A stretch of 64,000 bases of DNA from Bimastos eiseni (GCA_959347315.1 OY365814.1:27832329-27896328); one strand, 5' to 3'. Positions 11,126 to 24,700 are shown, counted from the stretch's first letter. Notes: a model not told the origin generated them from the letters alone. A program made the numbers and translations.

Positions 11126-11313
11126 AACTGAAATTTGATATTGCCCTTCTTCCAACATCTTTTGCTCAGAAGTGCAAACGCCTCGACGACGTAACTGTAG
11201 AGCAATGGTGCGCGAAGGACTTGCTCAAGGTCCCTACACAGTGATTGATGCCTAGGACGAGGGTCGAACCCGCTCACTCAGCACGCACTGAACTAACCAA
11301 TCGGCCACAGAGT
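11126..11313 (-). mobile_element. tRNA-derived SINE with CORE-like body
   Basis: Read on the minus strand, a tRNA-like head carries an A box (TGGCCGATTGGTTAG, about 11,293-11,310) and a B box (GGTTCGACCC, about 11,261-11,270). A body with GGGACCTTGAGCAAGTCC follows, then an ATT/TAA tail. The body phrase resembles the central domain of CORE/MIR-type SINEs. It is not a true tRNA gene because no acceptor stem pairing is evident. Related copies lie near 29,895, 41,490 and 60,860. Confidence 0.75.
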
Positions 11314-12950
11314 GTATATGTGTGATTGATTGTTTGTGTGGGTGCATGACACTGCGTGTAAGTGTGAGTTTATGTAAGTGTGTGTACCTTGTATGTCTAT
11401 AAGTGTGTGCAGAGGCGTCAATCCCCTCTGAGTGATGGAGACAAACCCCCGGTCCCCAGTTTTGGGAAGGCAAGATATTCCACCCCTATGACTAAAAAAT
11501 TATCCCCCTTCCTGAAATTGGAGGCATTTGCCTCCGGACAGCCCCCCCTCCCTATGTGGACTCCTCTGGACCGTGTGTGTATGTGCAGAAGTGTGGGATA
11601 GCTTGATTTGTGTGTGCTTGCGTATTTGGACGTCACTATGCACCCTACAGGGCAAAGCCTCGTCTAATAGCTATACAGATAAAATACAAGCACGTCTAAC
11701 GGGTGTCCATATATTCTGCCACCATGCTATAAACAGCTTGTTGGCGTCTTATAGAACCTTTACGTGTGCGCATGCGTGTACACAGGCGCGATTCCGTTTA
11801 TCGGCAGCACAAAACCTGTACAGAGTAGAATAGCTTATGATAATGCCTTGGGTGGGATCAATACATCTATTTAGCAATGATCTGCTCCTCCTAAGCTGCG
11901 TACAGACCAAAGCCACGCTTATTAACAGCGTCACGTACCACGAGTCTTCGTCTCCTCGCTGGTATACGGTAGTGCGCGGACTTCGTACAGCCACACTCAT
12001 GCACGCTGGATGTCGTACGAGATGTTGTACAGAACGCTGTGTACGAATTATGTAATAATAGTATAGTTTGTAACTTTGATTGTGGTGGTTTTAATTTCGA
12101 TTTTGATTGTGATGTTGATTGTGTCTTTGATTGCAATTTCTATTGTCATCGCAGTTGTGCTTGTAGTCTTGAATTTATATAGCGCGACTACAAGCGTGCG
12201 TCATTGATGTAGACGCCGGTATGCCATGGTGTCGGCTGAGATATGATCGAATCAAATGGGAGTTGGGGCCTGGACTGGTGATGCCGGTGGTTGCGCATTG
12301 AAACAATGCGATGGATGACTGGCCCCCTACTCCCTCATCTTCACTTGCCATCTATGTCTGCATTGTCTCCAGGTCGCTATCATCCAACCTTTCCCTATAA
12401 TTTGTTTACCTCTTAGCATTTATTATCACCGTGACACGATCTACAGCAACCAAAAAGTAGGTCAGGTAAGAAGCGGGAAATGATAGATCGCTATAAACCA
12501 GGCCTCGTCCCAAGTTTCGCAGAATGGGAATAATGTTGATGGGCAGACCCGCTGAGAGGGGAAGGGGAATTGCTCAGAGGCTGACGAGTTTAAGGGCCTT
12601 TGCCGGGTCTGCATATCAACGTTTGAAGTATTATCATCAGCCGCCAGCAAAGCACATAAATTTTGTCTTGCTAAATAAAATATAACCGACAATACAACAG
12701 TTTAAACTTCATGTCACCTTGCTAATCATTTTTTAAATATAGAACACGTCCAATTCCGTCTAACAGGCCATTGACTGACTTGTACAGGGACCCATAATCC
12801 GCCAATTCAAATGTTGGATCGCGATTATTTCTTGATAGGAACTGGAAAAGATGGCATGCTTCTGCTTAAAGAGACCAAACTCTGTGATGATGGTGATACC
12901 ATGTTGTAATTTTAGTCATCATTATCACTGAACCATACTATTAGTCATTA
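11314..12950. other. Mostly unassigned; TG-rich and C-rich patches
   Basis: TGTG-rich sequence occupies 11,314-11,405. A GGCGTCAATCCCC phrase at about 11,410, followed by C-runs to about 11,560, resembles the GGGGCGTCAATCAGG phrase at 26,336 and may be a hAT-like end. TTGATTGTG-type low complexity is at 12,070-12,150, and TTTATATAGCGCG at 12,174 looks like a tail fragment. No coding region is supported. Confidence 0.35.
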
Positions 12951-13035
12951 GTGTTATTTTTGTCACATTTATCACATCGTCATCATCAATGACCAACATG
13001 GCCATCATCGTCGTCGTCATCATCATCATCGTCAT
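12951..13035. repeat. CAT/CGT trinucleotide patch
   Basis: ATCATCATCGTCGTCGTCATC-type units form a short microsatellite. Confidence 0.7.
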
Positions 13036-13635
13036 CATCACCCGAGGTACATATTAAAAATTATGATCCATCAGGATTATGGACATTAGCAGAGCTTCGT
13101 TATTTAGGCCTAATGTCTAGTCTTCCTTACAGACGGAGAGATTCCTACATTGGTAGTAGAGTTGCTGTCGTTCATTCTTCGATTTCCGTTTTTATGTTGT
13201 ATCTATCTAATCCTTGGTTATCCACTTTATTTTCCACTATTTCCATTTCCTGCTCTTCTTTCCATCAACCATTTTCATCACTGTCCTGTGTCCCCTGCTG
13301 CCAACATTTCCACATACATGTATAGCCTACGTATACGGCTTCGATCTCAGGTGCATTGCGTCTCACCCGTATTGTAGAGCTCAGAATATATCAGTGCATC
13401 GCTATAAGTGGTTATTAGTGTCACTCAAATCTCTCGTAAATGTTCTCCAACTGTCATATCCATTCTAATACAACTTAATGCTACCCTCACTAACTAATTA
13501 GCAGTGTATACATCGATCAGCACCTGAATTGGAAAGAACACATAAATAATATCTCTAATAAAATAGCCAAAAAATTGGAATACTCTTTCGCTCATCCAGA
13601 TCGATTGCCCTCTCTATCCGGACTACACCTTATTA
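13036..13635. other. Unassigned segment
   Basis: Pyrimidine-biased complex sequence shows no recognisable coding, RNA or transposon feature. Confidence 0.3.
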
Positions 13636-13639
13636 TTCT

Positions 13640-13843
13640 CTTATCCACCCATCCACCCATCCACCCATCCACCCACCCACCCACCCATCCATCGATCTAT
13701 TATATATATCTATCTATCTATCCATCCATCTATGCATCTATTTATCTATTTATCTATCTATCTATCCATCAATCTATCCATCCATCCACCCATCTATCCA
13801 TCCATCCATCCATCAATCCATCCATTCATCCATCCAACAATTC

Positions 13844-13878
<35 letters not shown>

Positions 13879-13882
13879 CATA
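13640..13882. repeat. (ATCC)n/(ATCT)n microsatellite
   Basis: CCATCCACC units pass into TATCTATC and CATCCATC units. Open frames across it are artefacts. Confidence 0.92.
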
Positions 13883-14635
13883 CTTAACTTATTGCAATCT
13901 AACTTGGACCTCCACCTATATATAGTTCTAATCTTAAGAAACTCACCACCCTTCAATAAAGGCTGTCAGATATATTGCAAACATTCCTTTCTATTCATCT
14001 CAATAAACCCCTTTTGTCTTTTCAGTTTATTTCTTCCTCCTTCCTTGAAGACAATCGGTCGGGCAAAGATCAATCGGCGCCCTGGTGCCGCTCCTTTTGT
14101 TGTCTTGTGCGTTATTCAGGAATTCAGATGGTGGTGGGTTGAGGTGGTGGTCTTACGGTTGGTCGCTGCTGTTTGCAGTTGTGGTTGGTGTAGGTGGTCG
14201 TGAGTGGGGTGTTTGTGACTGTTGCTTGCGTGAGTAATTGTTCTGTCAGTGGTGGTGGAGCTGTGGGGTCTATAGTGTGTTATATCGTGAGCGACAGTTG
14301 TTTGCGTGGGTTCCATCGGATGAATGAACAGAGGAATGCGTTGTGAAAATGATGGATCAATAAAGCATTCGAAAGGTTAACAGAAAAACTAAAAGAATTC
14401 ATCCAATATCGCTCAGGCAATACACACATTCCCCCTCTGACAGGCGCATCTTTTTGTCCACTAACTGCATCTCCGCGGATGCTGAGCAACATTTCGCATG
14501 TTTCTATATAGGACTCTGTTGACTCACAAGTTGGATTTCTGTTTTCCTTCGCCCTATCAGAAATGTCTCGTGTTTGCTTGAGATACATAGGCTTCAATGA
14601 CGATACTAATAAGAATTCTTCAACAAAAATAATTT
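13883..14635. other. Unassigned segment
   Basis: GTGGTGG-rich sequence occurs at 14,125-14,260. The rest shows no supportable feature. Confidence 0.3.
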
Positions 14636-14796
14636 TATGTGCATATATATATTTATATGTATATATATGTATATATTTGCGCTTTATATATATGTCATAT
14701 TATATACATATATCATGCATAAAATATATATTATATGTATACTATGTAGAAAGCGCAAAATCTGTCTCAGTTTTGCAGACCTCTTGTTGGAATGCG

Positions 14797-14842
<46 letters not shown>

Positions 14843-14868
14843 CAAGAGGTCCGCAAACTGACGATGTG
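14636..14868. repeat. (TA)n microsatellite inside a small inverted-repeat element
   Basis: CAGTTTTGCAGACCTCTTGTT (14,769-14,789) is mirrored by AACAAGAGGTCCGCAAACTG (14,841-14,860), enclosing an (AT)n core. It looks like a short foldback MITE whose centre has become a microsatellite. A further TA-rich stretch precedes it. Confidence 0.7.
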
Positions 14869-15364
14869 AATATTTTTACAAACTATCCCAATGCGGATTT
14901 ATTACAGATCAAGTGACTTTTAAGCATACAATTTGCACTTAGGCCTAGTAGGCTATTACAGAATACAGACCGACTTGCTTATTAATTTCATTTGATCAGT
15001 TAATTAATGGCACACATGTATGACTATGGTCCGTAACCCCGTCAATGTAACTCCGATGTAACAGAAGACTTTAATAAAAAGGAACTTCACATTGCACGAA
15101 AGGAGATGGAAAGGTTGGGACAACCTTATTAGCTAGAAGAGGAAAGAGTACGTCGCGCATGACAGGAATATTCGCCGCGGGGGTTGGGGTGGGTCAAGTC
15201 ACTGATTGTGGCGCCACCTTGTTAGACAGCTAATCGAATATCAATCATTCCGGAGAAATACAGCGACGAACTCAAGCAGACAGGTATGTACGACAAATAG
15301 AATTAACTCTCATAATATATATGTACTTTCCTTATCACGTAGATGCCAGCGCCACATGTGCCCT
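14869..15364. other. Unassigned segment
   Basis: No coding frame or repeat is recognised. Confidence 0.3.
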
Positions 15365-15690
15365 GTCTTTAACTAAGTACGTCTGTCTGACTGTCTGTGT
15401 GCATTTATATATGTAATTACGTATGTGTGTATACATGTATGTGTCTGTGCGTCTTTAAGTGTCCGTCGGTTCGTCTGTCTGCCTACTTGTCTGCCTGTCT
15501 GCTTGTTTGTCTGCATGTTCCAATATATATATGTCTGTGCATCTCTATATCTGTCTGATTTATCCGTCAGTCTGTCTGTCTGTATGTCTAATTGTCTATC
15601 TGTCTGTCTATCAGCATGTATACGTATGAATGTATATGTCTATGTATCTGTCTGAGCACTTCTACGTACGTCCGTCCCTCTTTGCCTATA
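15365..15690. repeat. CTGT/TGTC microsatellite
   Basis: Units of the type CTGTCTGTCTG and TGTCTGCCTGTC are interrupted by TATATATG blocks. Cys/Ser/Val-rich frames across it are artefacts. Confidence 0.85.
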
Positions 15691-16341
15691 CAGAGTGTCG
15701 GAGTTAATCCCTCGATGAGTCAGTCTTTCTATGAGTCAGTTCTTCGTTGGGTGATGAGGAATAATGACGCAACGGTGACGCAAGCATGCCCGTCGAAAAT
15801 GGTCAAGCCACGTAATAGACGTGCTATTCACTCTTGCTGACCAAACCTGAAGCATCGGTGTTTCGTAATCGAGTCATAAGTATCGAGCTGAACTGATGCT
15901 CAACTCGATACTCGAGTGTCCAGCTGAGACCGCCATTTCTGCCGACGAGGCTGGTTCCCCGTCCTATAGCTCGCTTTGAATCGAGTGTTGATTCGCCTTC
16001 AAAGGAAAGTAGTATCCAGACAAAATTAACGACAGTTCTTGTCGAGCTGTTGATGGCGTTGGAGACTTCTGTTAATGCATAAGCGGGTTGCATGTTCAGG
16101 GCAATTCATGTCGATATGATTACGGCGGTATTGTGTAGCGTTCTGTTCATACCTTAGGACACAGCAGATCTCTTTGTTCTCAGCTCTGTTGATATATTTA
16201 TCACGTTGTCAAAACTGCTCTGTTAATACCTTTTACAGTAAGCATGCCCAGATAACGCCTCATTAGAGGCTATCATTATCGATTGCAAAGAAAAAATATA
16301 GGCAGAACACTCAAAAGACCGTACCGAGCCATCAACTAGTT
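15691..16341. other. Unassigned segment
   Basis: Complex sequence with no recognisable element. Confidence 0.3.
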
Positions 16342-16630
<289 letters not shown>

Positions 16631-16658
16631 GCTATAGAAGGGCTAATTTCTTCTTGGG

Positions 16659-17372
16659 CACCCAATAGTATGGGACTGATTGGTTGATTGCAGAGATGTA
16701 TGGTCTCGAGACAGTGTATTGGTCCCGATACTTTTTTTTAGTGTCTCGGTCTCGAGGTAGTGTCTCGAATTTTTAGAAACTGTCTTGAAGTGAAAGTCTT
16801 GTTCTGTATCGAACAAGCGGTCCTCGATAAAGTTTCGCGTTAACTGTCTTAAGGCTTTCTTTATAATATTCACCGATACTTTTTTTAGTGTCTCGGTCTC
16901 GAGGTAGTGTCTCGAATTTTAGAAACTGTCTTGAAGTGAAAGTTTTGTTCTGTATCGAACAAGCGGTCTCGATAAGTTTCGCGTTAACTGGTCTTAAGGC
17001 TTTCTTTATAATATTCAGAAGATAGACTGACGGAGAGATATCGATAGAGATAAAACGCGGCGATTGAAAAACTATTCTTAGGAAATGGTACTATGTACAT
17101 TTTAAGTTTCGAATCGAAATTACTAATTAACCCTATTCCCGAAAACTGACACATTAGTAGTTTACAGCATTTTATATAGGATCACTTGTCTTTTACTGTC
17201 TCGTACTGTCTTGAACCTAGTGTCTCGGTCTCGGTCTTGGTACATCACTGTCTCGGTCTCGGTACCTCATTGTCTCGGTTTCATCTTGGTCTTGAAGTTT
17301 CAAGTCTTGCATACAACACTGGTTGATTGACACCCAATGGTATGGGTCCTGATTGGTTGATTGACACCCAAT
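16659..17372. repeat. Short tandem host repeat split by the hAT insertion
   Basis: The phrase CACCCAATAGTATGGG-CTGATTGGTTGATTG occurs at 16,659-16,690 and again, slightly changed, at 17,330-17,372. It is a roughly 34-bp tandem unit that served as the target of the hAT element between the copies. Confidence 0.75.
16691..17321. mobile_element. Non-autonomous hAT element with 8-bp TSD
   Basis: The element is flanked on both sides by GTTGATTG (16,683-16,690 and 17,322-17,329). Its ends are CAGAGATGTATG and CATACAACACTG, which are inverted with two mismatches. An 8-bp duplication and CAG...CTG ends are hallmarks of the hAT superfamily. It has no coding capacity. The inside is full of GTCTCGGTCTCGAG units and has a 149-bp direct duplication (about 16,724-16,872 and 16,873-17,018). 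Confidence 0.82.
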
Positions 17373-18130
17373 AGCCTTCTGATGAATCACAGGAATTAAC
17401 ACTATACTAACTACTCCACAGTAAGACAGTGTCATCATAATGGCACGGACTTCGTATAGGCCTTATAACGTGCTTGCGCGTGTGTGCCTGCATGTGCGTT
17501 TCTACATATGCCTGTGCGTGAACGTAGGCCTATTCGTGTGTTGGCGTGGCGTGTTTGTGTGGAGCCTACATAATAAAATACAACCCCCATAACCGTGGAC
17601 ATTTGTGTGTAATATAAATCGACATTTAATAGCGCTGTGCTCATAATGCACCAAACACGGGTCGGTGCTTGCTTTGAAGTGTCATCGAATTGGATGGGTA
17701 TCGGGTAGACCTATAGGCCCCCTCTCTGTGGGGGATAGCGCACCATAAACGATTGATTCATTAGACAGTTCATCGCCTACTATTTCAGTGCAGCAGAGTT
17801 CGCCTCTTTCTAGTATATCCATGAATGGACCAGAGGTAATACGTCAAAGCCGTTCGATGGCTCCAACATTGGTCAGCGCTGGCTTCTGGGTCTCTTGGAG
17901 GAAATCGAATAGGTTATCAGAAGATGGAAATTATACATCAGGAAGAAAGCCGGTGAAAAGGCAGGAGGACATGATGATGTCATGAATAAAATGAGAACCA
18001 AGAAAGGTCGTGAGACGATACATCTTCTTGCCAGATATATAGCCTAAGCGAAGAAGTTCCATATAGAACCCGAGAAGCTCGATAGGCGTTCTCGTCTGCC
18101 TTATTGTAAAACTACAAGCAGGCTATTTAT
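17373..18130. other. Unassigned segment
   Basis: No coding frame or repeat is recognised apart from short TG-rich patches at 17,470-17,570. Confidence 0.3.
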
Positions 18131-18445
18131 TGAATGGACTCTTCCTTTAAAATGGACTCTTCCTATTCTCTTCCTATTAAATGGACTCTTCCTATTTAAT
18201 GAACTCATCCTGTTAAATTGACATTCTTATTAAATGAAATCTTCCTATCAAGTGGACTCTTCCTATTAAATGGCTCTTCCTGTTAAATGGACCTTCCTAT
18301 TAAATGCGCCCATCCTATGAAATTGGCCGTCCTTTTAAATTGACCTTTCTATTAAATGGACTCCTCCTATTAACTGGACTCTTCATGTAATGATGACCTT
18401 CCCCTTTTCCTATTAATCGGACTGTTCCTATTAAATGGACTCTTC
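18131..18445. repeat. Minisatellite, unit about 18 bp
   Basis: Diverged units of TTAAATGGACTCTTCCTA repeat about sixteen times. Confidence 0.88.
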
Positions 18446-18724
18446 GAAAAGTACATTCCTCACAATTCCTCGGAACAGCACGAGACGAAGTTATTTCAGT
18501 ACACTGTGCGTGAGAAAATTGATCTGGAAGTCAATTGACACTGGATGATTGAACATAGTCTGCGTTGCCTTAGTGCTGAATGATAAACGCCAATAACTTT
18601 AAAATATAGACTCAGAGCAATTTATATCGTAACATTATTATAAATAGCGCATTATGTGCTATAGCAGAATTGGTTTTCAAACGTCTAAAACTAAAATGGA
18701 GACTCGTTTAATAAACGTTCTTGT

Positions 18725-21700
18725 TGTGGCGTTCTGCCGCCCGAGCGCCTGCCTAGCGCTAACGGACGGTGTCGACTCCAGCTTGCGAACACGTCTGAAG
18801 TCGCCCGAGTCACTTTCTTACCAAATCTCAATGCCAAACGGTTACTCTCTATATCTACCAGGATGTTCACTATCACCAGGCAAGATTAGGGACGGGTTTC
18901 TTCTCCAAGAAAGGTAACACGCTCGAATTAGTAACGAGGTCTGACTCTGCCTATTCCGCGGTCGCCGATGGGCAACGTTCTGAGGATGGCCGTACTCAAA
19001 ACAGGGTTCATAATCATACCGGCAGGAGTCTTCCTCGCCTTGCATACCTTCCAAGCTACTAGCCTCGTCTTCCTCTACCTGATGTCGTACCGTTCAGCAT
19101 CTTGTGACTCTGAAACTATCGCCATTTAGGGACACCAAACGTTCTCTTAAGTTACGAGGTTCAGACATATTGAAACAAGTCCATAAGCCATTTCGGCCTA
19201 TACAATTATTGGTAGCTAAATCCAACGTCTTATACTCTTAGACATTACTGTCCCCAACTCTCTAACCTCTGTCGTCCTAGACACACCAGTCTCACATCAC
19301 TTCGTCATATCATGCTAGACACTTAGCTATCACGTCTTCTGCTCAACACGTATCTCTCGATCTATTTCCGTGTATGCATAAACGGCCGCACACGTATATT
19401 TTGTCATGCACATTTGACTGACTACGTTCCCGTCCTGCTGTTAGCAGTTACCCACCAACACTGATATATTCTGCTTCGATAAAAATGACACTGGCATGGT
19501 ATTCAAGGACACTGATAGTGAAGGTCTTCTGTCTATAACCTTCGCCATCTGCACACAGATCTTCGATCCGACCTACGCACGAGGGGGCCCGACCTCGCAC
19601 TTTAGTCAGCTCTCGAACTCTGTGTGACGACAAACAACCATGTATTCACCAGGGTACCCGATTACCCAAACGTACTCGTATCGATCACTTCGATCAGACA
19701 CGCAAATAGATACTCTTTGGGAAAACGGGAGGAGTATCTATGACCAACGTAGGTAGCCAACAGTACTATTTACGCATCGATCAATTCTTGTCTGCTTACT
19801 ATCTTTACCCTGGGTTTCCGACTGCCCAGACTTTCACGTCAGCCTCTTGGCCCATTTCCGTGTGTGGCATACTGGCCTCACACGCATAAGTTATCAGGCA
19901 CACGATTGACCGTCCTCAATTTGGCAATTGTCCGCCAACACCGTAATATATTCTGACACTCGGGAAACCGGGAGGAGTAACTATGACCAACGTAGGTAAC
20001 AAACAAGAGTATCTATCGAACGACTATAAAGCCATCAAGAAGAGTTACTTGACTAGTAACCTGAAAGTATCAATCGGCACCAGTGTTTTCTCTTGTTTGT
20101 CACGTGCTCTTCTAACGTGTTCACCCTCCACGTGTAATTCCAGCGGGTCCTTCGGGAATTCCCTCGATATTTCTATCGAGCGTATTCAGTGGGGAACTTT
20201 CCCCGTATGTGCCAACGCTCCACCGGCAGCTCTCTCGTTTGTACGGCTGCTACTGCGGGAATCTACTCGGCTTGTATTTCTTGCGGCCACCCGAATTTTC
20301 ATGTCTCCGACAACCTGGGGAAAACGGGAGGAGTATCTATGACCGAACTAGGTAGCCAACAAGTATATTCCTCGGCCTGCTTGCATCTGTCATATACTTT
20401 AATATCCGATCACCCAGACTCTCACATGTCTTTAACTCTCATCGACTGCATTTATTCATCCCATCGTAGGAACATATTTGTATTCGTCACCTAGAGATCT
20501 GACCAACGGTAATGCACCAACTCTCGTTTCTCAGACTCGATTCTCTCACAGCCAACTGAGGTAAGTGTCACCACGTTACCTCTATGTTTCACACAGACCT
20601 GTATTATTATAATCACTTTCTCTGAAGCAATTGTACTCTGTCTCTTATACACTGGAACGAACCACTGGCAGATCTTTCGAGGAAGTCCTCGAAAAGAGAT
20701 TATGTAGTTAGATCTACAAGAAGAAATTAGTAGACGCCTCGCGGGGAAACCGCGAGCCAAGATATTGCAACTAGACACACAAGTGAATAGATTTCTGGAA
20801 AACAAGAGGAGTAAGTGTGACCGACCTAAGTAGCCAACAAGAAGATTTACCGAAAGATCGCAAGACAATAAAGAAGACATACTGCGGGGACACCGCAAGT
20901 ACAGATATTACGTTTAGTAACTCAAGTAAAGATACGCGGGGAAACCGCGACCTAAGACATTGCGATCAGACACGCAAATCAACAGATTGCTGGTAAACGG
21001 GAGGAGTAAGTATGACCACGCTAGGTAGCCAAGTATAGATATTTACGGAAAACCGTAATGGAAAAGAATATGCAGAGACGCCCACAATTGATCAGGTTTT
21101 CGGCACCAAAGGGAACATTCCCTGTATCGAACGCACCAATGGGTCACCCTCCCCGTATTTATCGAATGTATTCATGTTTTCCAGTATTTGTCAACGGCTT
21201 CTCCGGTATCTCTCAGTCAGTTTCCAACGGCTTCACGGGTCCGCCCTCCCCGTCTTTTAACCAACGTGTACACTGGGAATTCTTCCCGTAAATTGTCTCA
21301 ACAGTCGCCATAATCTGTCTCGATGTAGCGTTCGGTTGCTCGGGGCTTTACCCGATCTCTATTTCTGACGGCCACCGACGGGGTCACTTATCCGACAACC
21401 TGCTGGTATTCGCGAGGAGTAACTATGACCGATCTAGATAGCCAACCAGAATATTCTCGGCCACCAGAACTCCCACGGTCTGCACGGTCGGGGATTTTTC
21501 CCAGTCTATCTCTCTGTCGGCCGCCGAGGCCTCTCTCGATATATGCGTCGGTCCCTTCTGGGACTCACCCAGTCTGTATCATTCACGGCCACCAACGGGG
21601 TCACCATCTTCCCCGTATTTCCGAACAGAACTGTCATTCATTTATTTATTTCTCACGATCGGACTTTCTCTGTCAGCCTGTTGACTCTTACGATCAGGGC

Positions 21701-22079
21701 ACGGTCCGTCTTGCGATCGACGGCAGAGGGGCCCACCCCACCAGATCAGCGAAAAGCAGCACCAGCCTGACCGCGAGAGCGGCTGTCACTAGAGGTCGTA
21801 TTTATATGGCAACACTCAACGATCCCTGGAGCGGTACGAGAACCACTCTACGTATGAAACAGTACGAACCACTGCTCCACATATATAGCGATGCACCGCA
21901 TGTCAGGCTATACTCAAGCCAATTCATGCGTCTGCAAGCTATGCACTCGATTAAAAACCGCCGATCGGTCTTCCTTCCTATACGCAACACTGTAAAAAAT
22001 ATAAGTAAAATAACGCTATGGCGAGCCGATTATTTAAATAAATCATTCATTCAAGCCTTGTGGCCTGTCCGCCACATTG
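18725..22079 (-). repeat. Right inverted arm of the giant element
   Basis: Read on the minus strand this arm follows the left arm: tip hairpin, outer segment, about one 69-bp unit, diverged 36-bp-like units, TTGGCTACCTA motifs, and the open-frame segment, ending near 18,725 (reverse complement of GGAGTCGACACCGTCCG). It differs by having the 69-bp array unexpanded and by carrying the segment around TGTTGGTGGGTAACTGC twice (19,300-19,460 and 19,850-19,960). Confidence 0.72.
19735..21450 (-). repeat. TTGGCTACCTA motif family, right arm (6 copies)
   Basis: Inverted copies of the left-arm motif (read on plus as GGAGTA.CTATGACC...TAGGTAGCCAA) lie near 19,741, 19,984, 20,341, 20,819, 21,014 and 21,427. 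Short CGCGGGGAAACCGCG dyads sit between them (about 20,736 and 20,937), as in the left arm. Confidence 0.82.
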
Positions 22080-23284
22080 TCACATGAACTAATAATAATC
22101 GAAATGAAATCCATAGAGAATCTATAGACGTCCAGTCATTTGCGAGATCTCGTTCAGCCAGAAGGAAATATATATTGAGGGATTCTTAGACGTCCAATGA
22201 CGTAAGAGCGAGGCTGGGTCGCGACGCCATCTGCCTTCAGCCAACAGATCAGACGAACAATGAATCCATAGTTCATCGTCGGGTTTTCGAGGGCGAAACG
22301 TGAAACCGGTCTTTCGGTCATTCGGTCGACGATTTAAAAGGGATCACAATTTCATGGAAATTGCGACAGGAATCGCTCGTCCAACCGTCACACGGTGGCG
22401 CTGGCTATTCGCTTTCTCATGCGCCAGTTTTATTTGCATGAAACGGGGTTGGAAATGAAACCAGACGACTAAATGATCAACAGTAGGAGTTGATGCAAGC
22501 AGCTGTCGGAAAAGATCAAAAGGGGCTGAATTTGAAATAGAAGTAAGCCTGATAGAGATGGTCCACGATAAATAAACAAATAAATAAATGTATATTCAGA
22601 TTATAATATAGCGTGGACAAAATTATTGTGAAACGACACGATGGCGAATTTGGATTCCAAAGAAGATATCTGATTAAGTATGCAAGGGCAGAATCAGAAG
22701 ACGAACTCACGGCCGCGGTTGTAGCGAAGGTCGAAAGGGGAAAGACGGTGAAGGAGGCAGACAGAAAGGTATCAATTGAAGTAGAAAAAGAAGTAGCTAA
22801 ACACGAAATCAATCGACGGGACAAAGCAGGAGCCGGACAGGCAGGCAGTAATCTATTCGAGAAGGAGCCGAGTGGCAGGGAATGGATCGATCAAGAGGAC
22901 AAAGACTCAAAAAGGCAGGCAGGCCGACAGGCAGGAAGGAAGAAAATAAGAATCCAAGAGAAGGGAGATTGCTTGAGAATGTAAGGATTGATATGGACTG
23001 TATAATAAGGATGTTAATAAAAGAGTTAGGCAGGTGTACCATGCGAAGTGTGGAGATCAGAAAGACGATATAAGAATGAAAATAGGCATAGAGATGAAGT
23101 TTCAATAGGAAAAGGGAAATGAGAGTAGGTCACTTACGAATCCGTTGAAGGCAATGCTGGCAGCCGTGCCTATGTGTAGGCCTATAATACATGTATATGC
23201 AATATACATGCATACGTAAATGAATGCATGCATTTTTAGTATACATATACATGTAATCAAACTATCATTTCTCTGCCTGTTTAT
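22080..23284. other. Unassigned flank of the giant element
   Basis: A 123-codon Lys/Glu/Arg-rich frame at 22,613-22,984 sits in AGG/CAGG-rich DNA and has no recognisable domain, so I do not call it a gene. Nothing else is assignable. Confidence 0.35.
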
Positions 23285-23600
23285 CATCTACCTGGCAGGC
23301 AGTCAGACAGGCAGGCAGGCATGAAGGCAGGAAGGCAGACAGACGAGAGGACAAGAGAACTGTCAGCAGACAAGAGGGCACCACTGACATGAAAGACAAG
23401 AAGACTGACTAACAGAGGCATATAGACAGACTGACTGACTGACAGACAGACAGACAGACTGACAAGAGGGTACAAGAACTGTCAACAGACAAGAGGGTAC
23501 ACAGACAAGAAGAAGGACAAGAAGCCTGACCAGCAGAGGCATACAGACAGACAGAAAGACAGACAGACAGAAAGACAGATAGGCATGCATGCAGACAGGC
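23285..23600. repeat. CAGA/GGCA microsatellite
   Basis: GGCAGGCA units are followed by GACAGACA units, with a partly duplicated AAGAGGGTACA-AGAACTGTCAACAGAC phrase. Confidence 0.85.
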
Positions 23601-23937
23601 ACAATAGAAACATTCTATAGCACTGTCAAAAGAATGCCGAGGCCAACGGTTGACGACCGCTACAAAGCAAATCGTTGTGACGACTCATATATATTCCAGG
23701 GCGAGACAACCCTGCGAAGCCTCGGGAAGGAATCGGATAAGAGGAGAATATGGAAGCAACGGATAGATCGAGTGTGCAGGAAGAGAGACAGGTTCACAGT
23801 CTGAATCATGTGACCATATAATCATATTCGGAGACTTTTCCTGAGTTTGGGGGGGGGGGACAGACCGAACAAAATATCAATTCACAAACATATTGATGCA
23901 GCAAGAAAAGAGGACAGCGGATGACACTGTAGAAATT

Positions 23938-24045
23938 TATAATATTGATGAAATATTGATGAAATATTGATGAAATATTGATGAAATATTGATGAAATAT
24001 TGATGAAATATTGATGAAATATTGATGAAATATTTATGAAATATT
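23938..24045. repeat. 11-bp tandem repeat (ATATTGATGAA)
   Basis: About nine nearly perfect units of ATATTGATGAA lie in a row. Confidence 0.93.
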
Positions 24046-24700
24046 GGTGCCCTCTTGTCTGCTAACAATATTGCTCCAACCCCTCCACATGAAATTTTTG
24101 AGGGCTGTCTCCAACCGCCCCCTCCCCCCCCACCCCCCCCAATGTATCCGCCCATAGACCATAGCATAAATGAATAGATCGTTGAGAAAACCTACCTGAA
24201 AGAGGTAACCTCCCAATCTTCATCCAAACCGGAAGCTGACCGATTTCGTCTTACGATGTAAACATCAGTCACGTGACAGTTGTTTCCCTTAACTGCGACA
24301 TCTCTAGGCACTGATCGTCCGTTTGACAGCACTTTCTTCCTATCCACCCCTTGAAAGTCCCTTGCTTGGCTGGAACGGGAGGGCGGTTAGGGCTGGATTC
24401 TTACGCTATAGTAGCCATGAAGGTCAAGGAACGAGATGGAATGGGAAGAGCATGTAGCCTTCCTAAATGAACTTCCCACAGATGGCAGCAGTCTCTGCAA
24501 CGATCAACCACAAGTGGGAGTCGACGCATTGAAGATACCCTTGTTCAAAAAAGACACCCCTCTCATCGGTAGGTATACTCGCGGCGGAGATCAACCCGTT
24601 CGAAGAAGACGTATTTTCTGTTGTTCAAGACGACATCACGCTGTCATGGGTTGCAGCGGTTGGTTCCCAGCGGCTGTCCTCCATTATGCGAGTCTGATAT
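24046..24700. other. Unassigned segment upstream of a promoter-like site
   Basis: A C-run is present at 24,118-24,140 and the sequence becomes more GC-rich to the right. A CACGTG E-box occurs near 24,271. No coding exon is supported. Confidence 0.3.

Noticed and set aside
11255..11313. True tRNA gene
   Set aside because: A and B boxes are present but a folded acceptor stem is not, and a SINE body and tail follow.
22613..22984. 123-codon Lys/Glu-rich frame
   Set aside because: Purine-rich composition explains the open frame. No homology or splice context is recognised.
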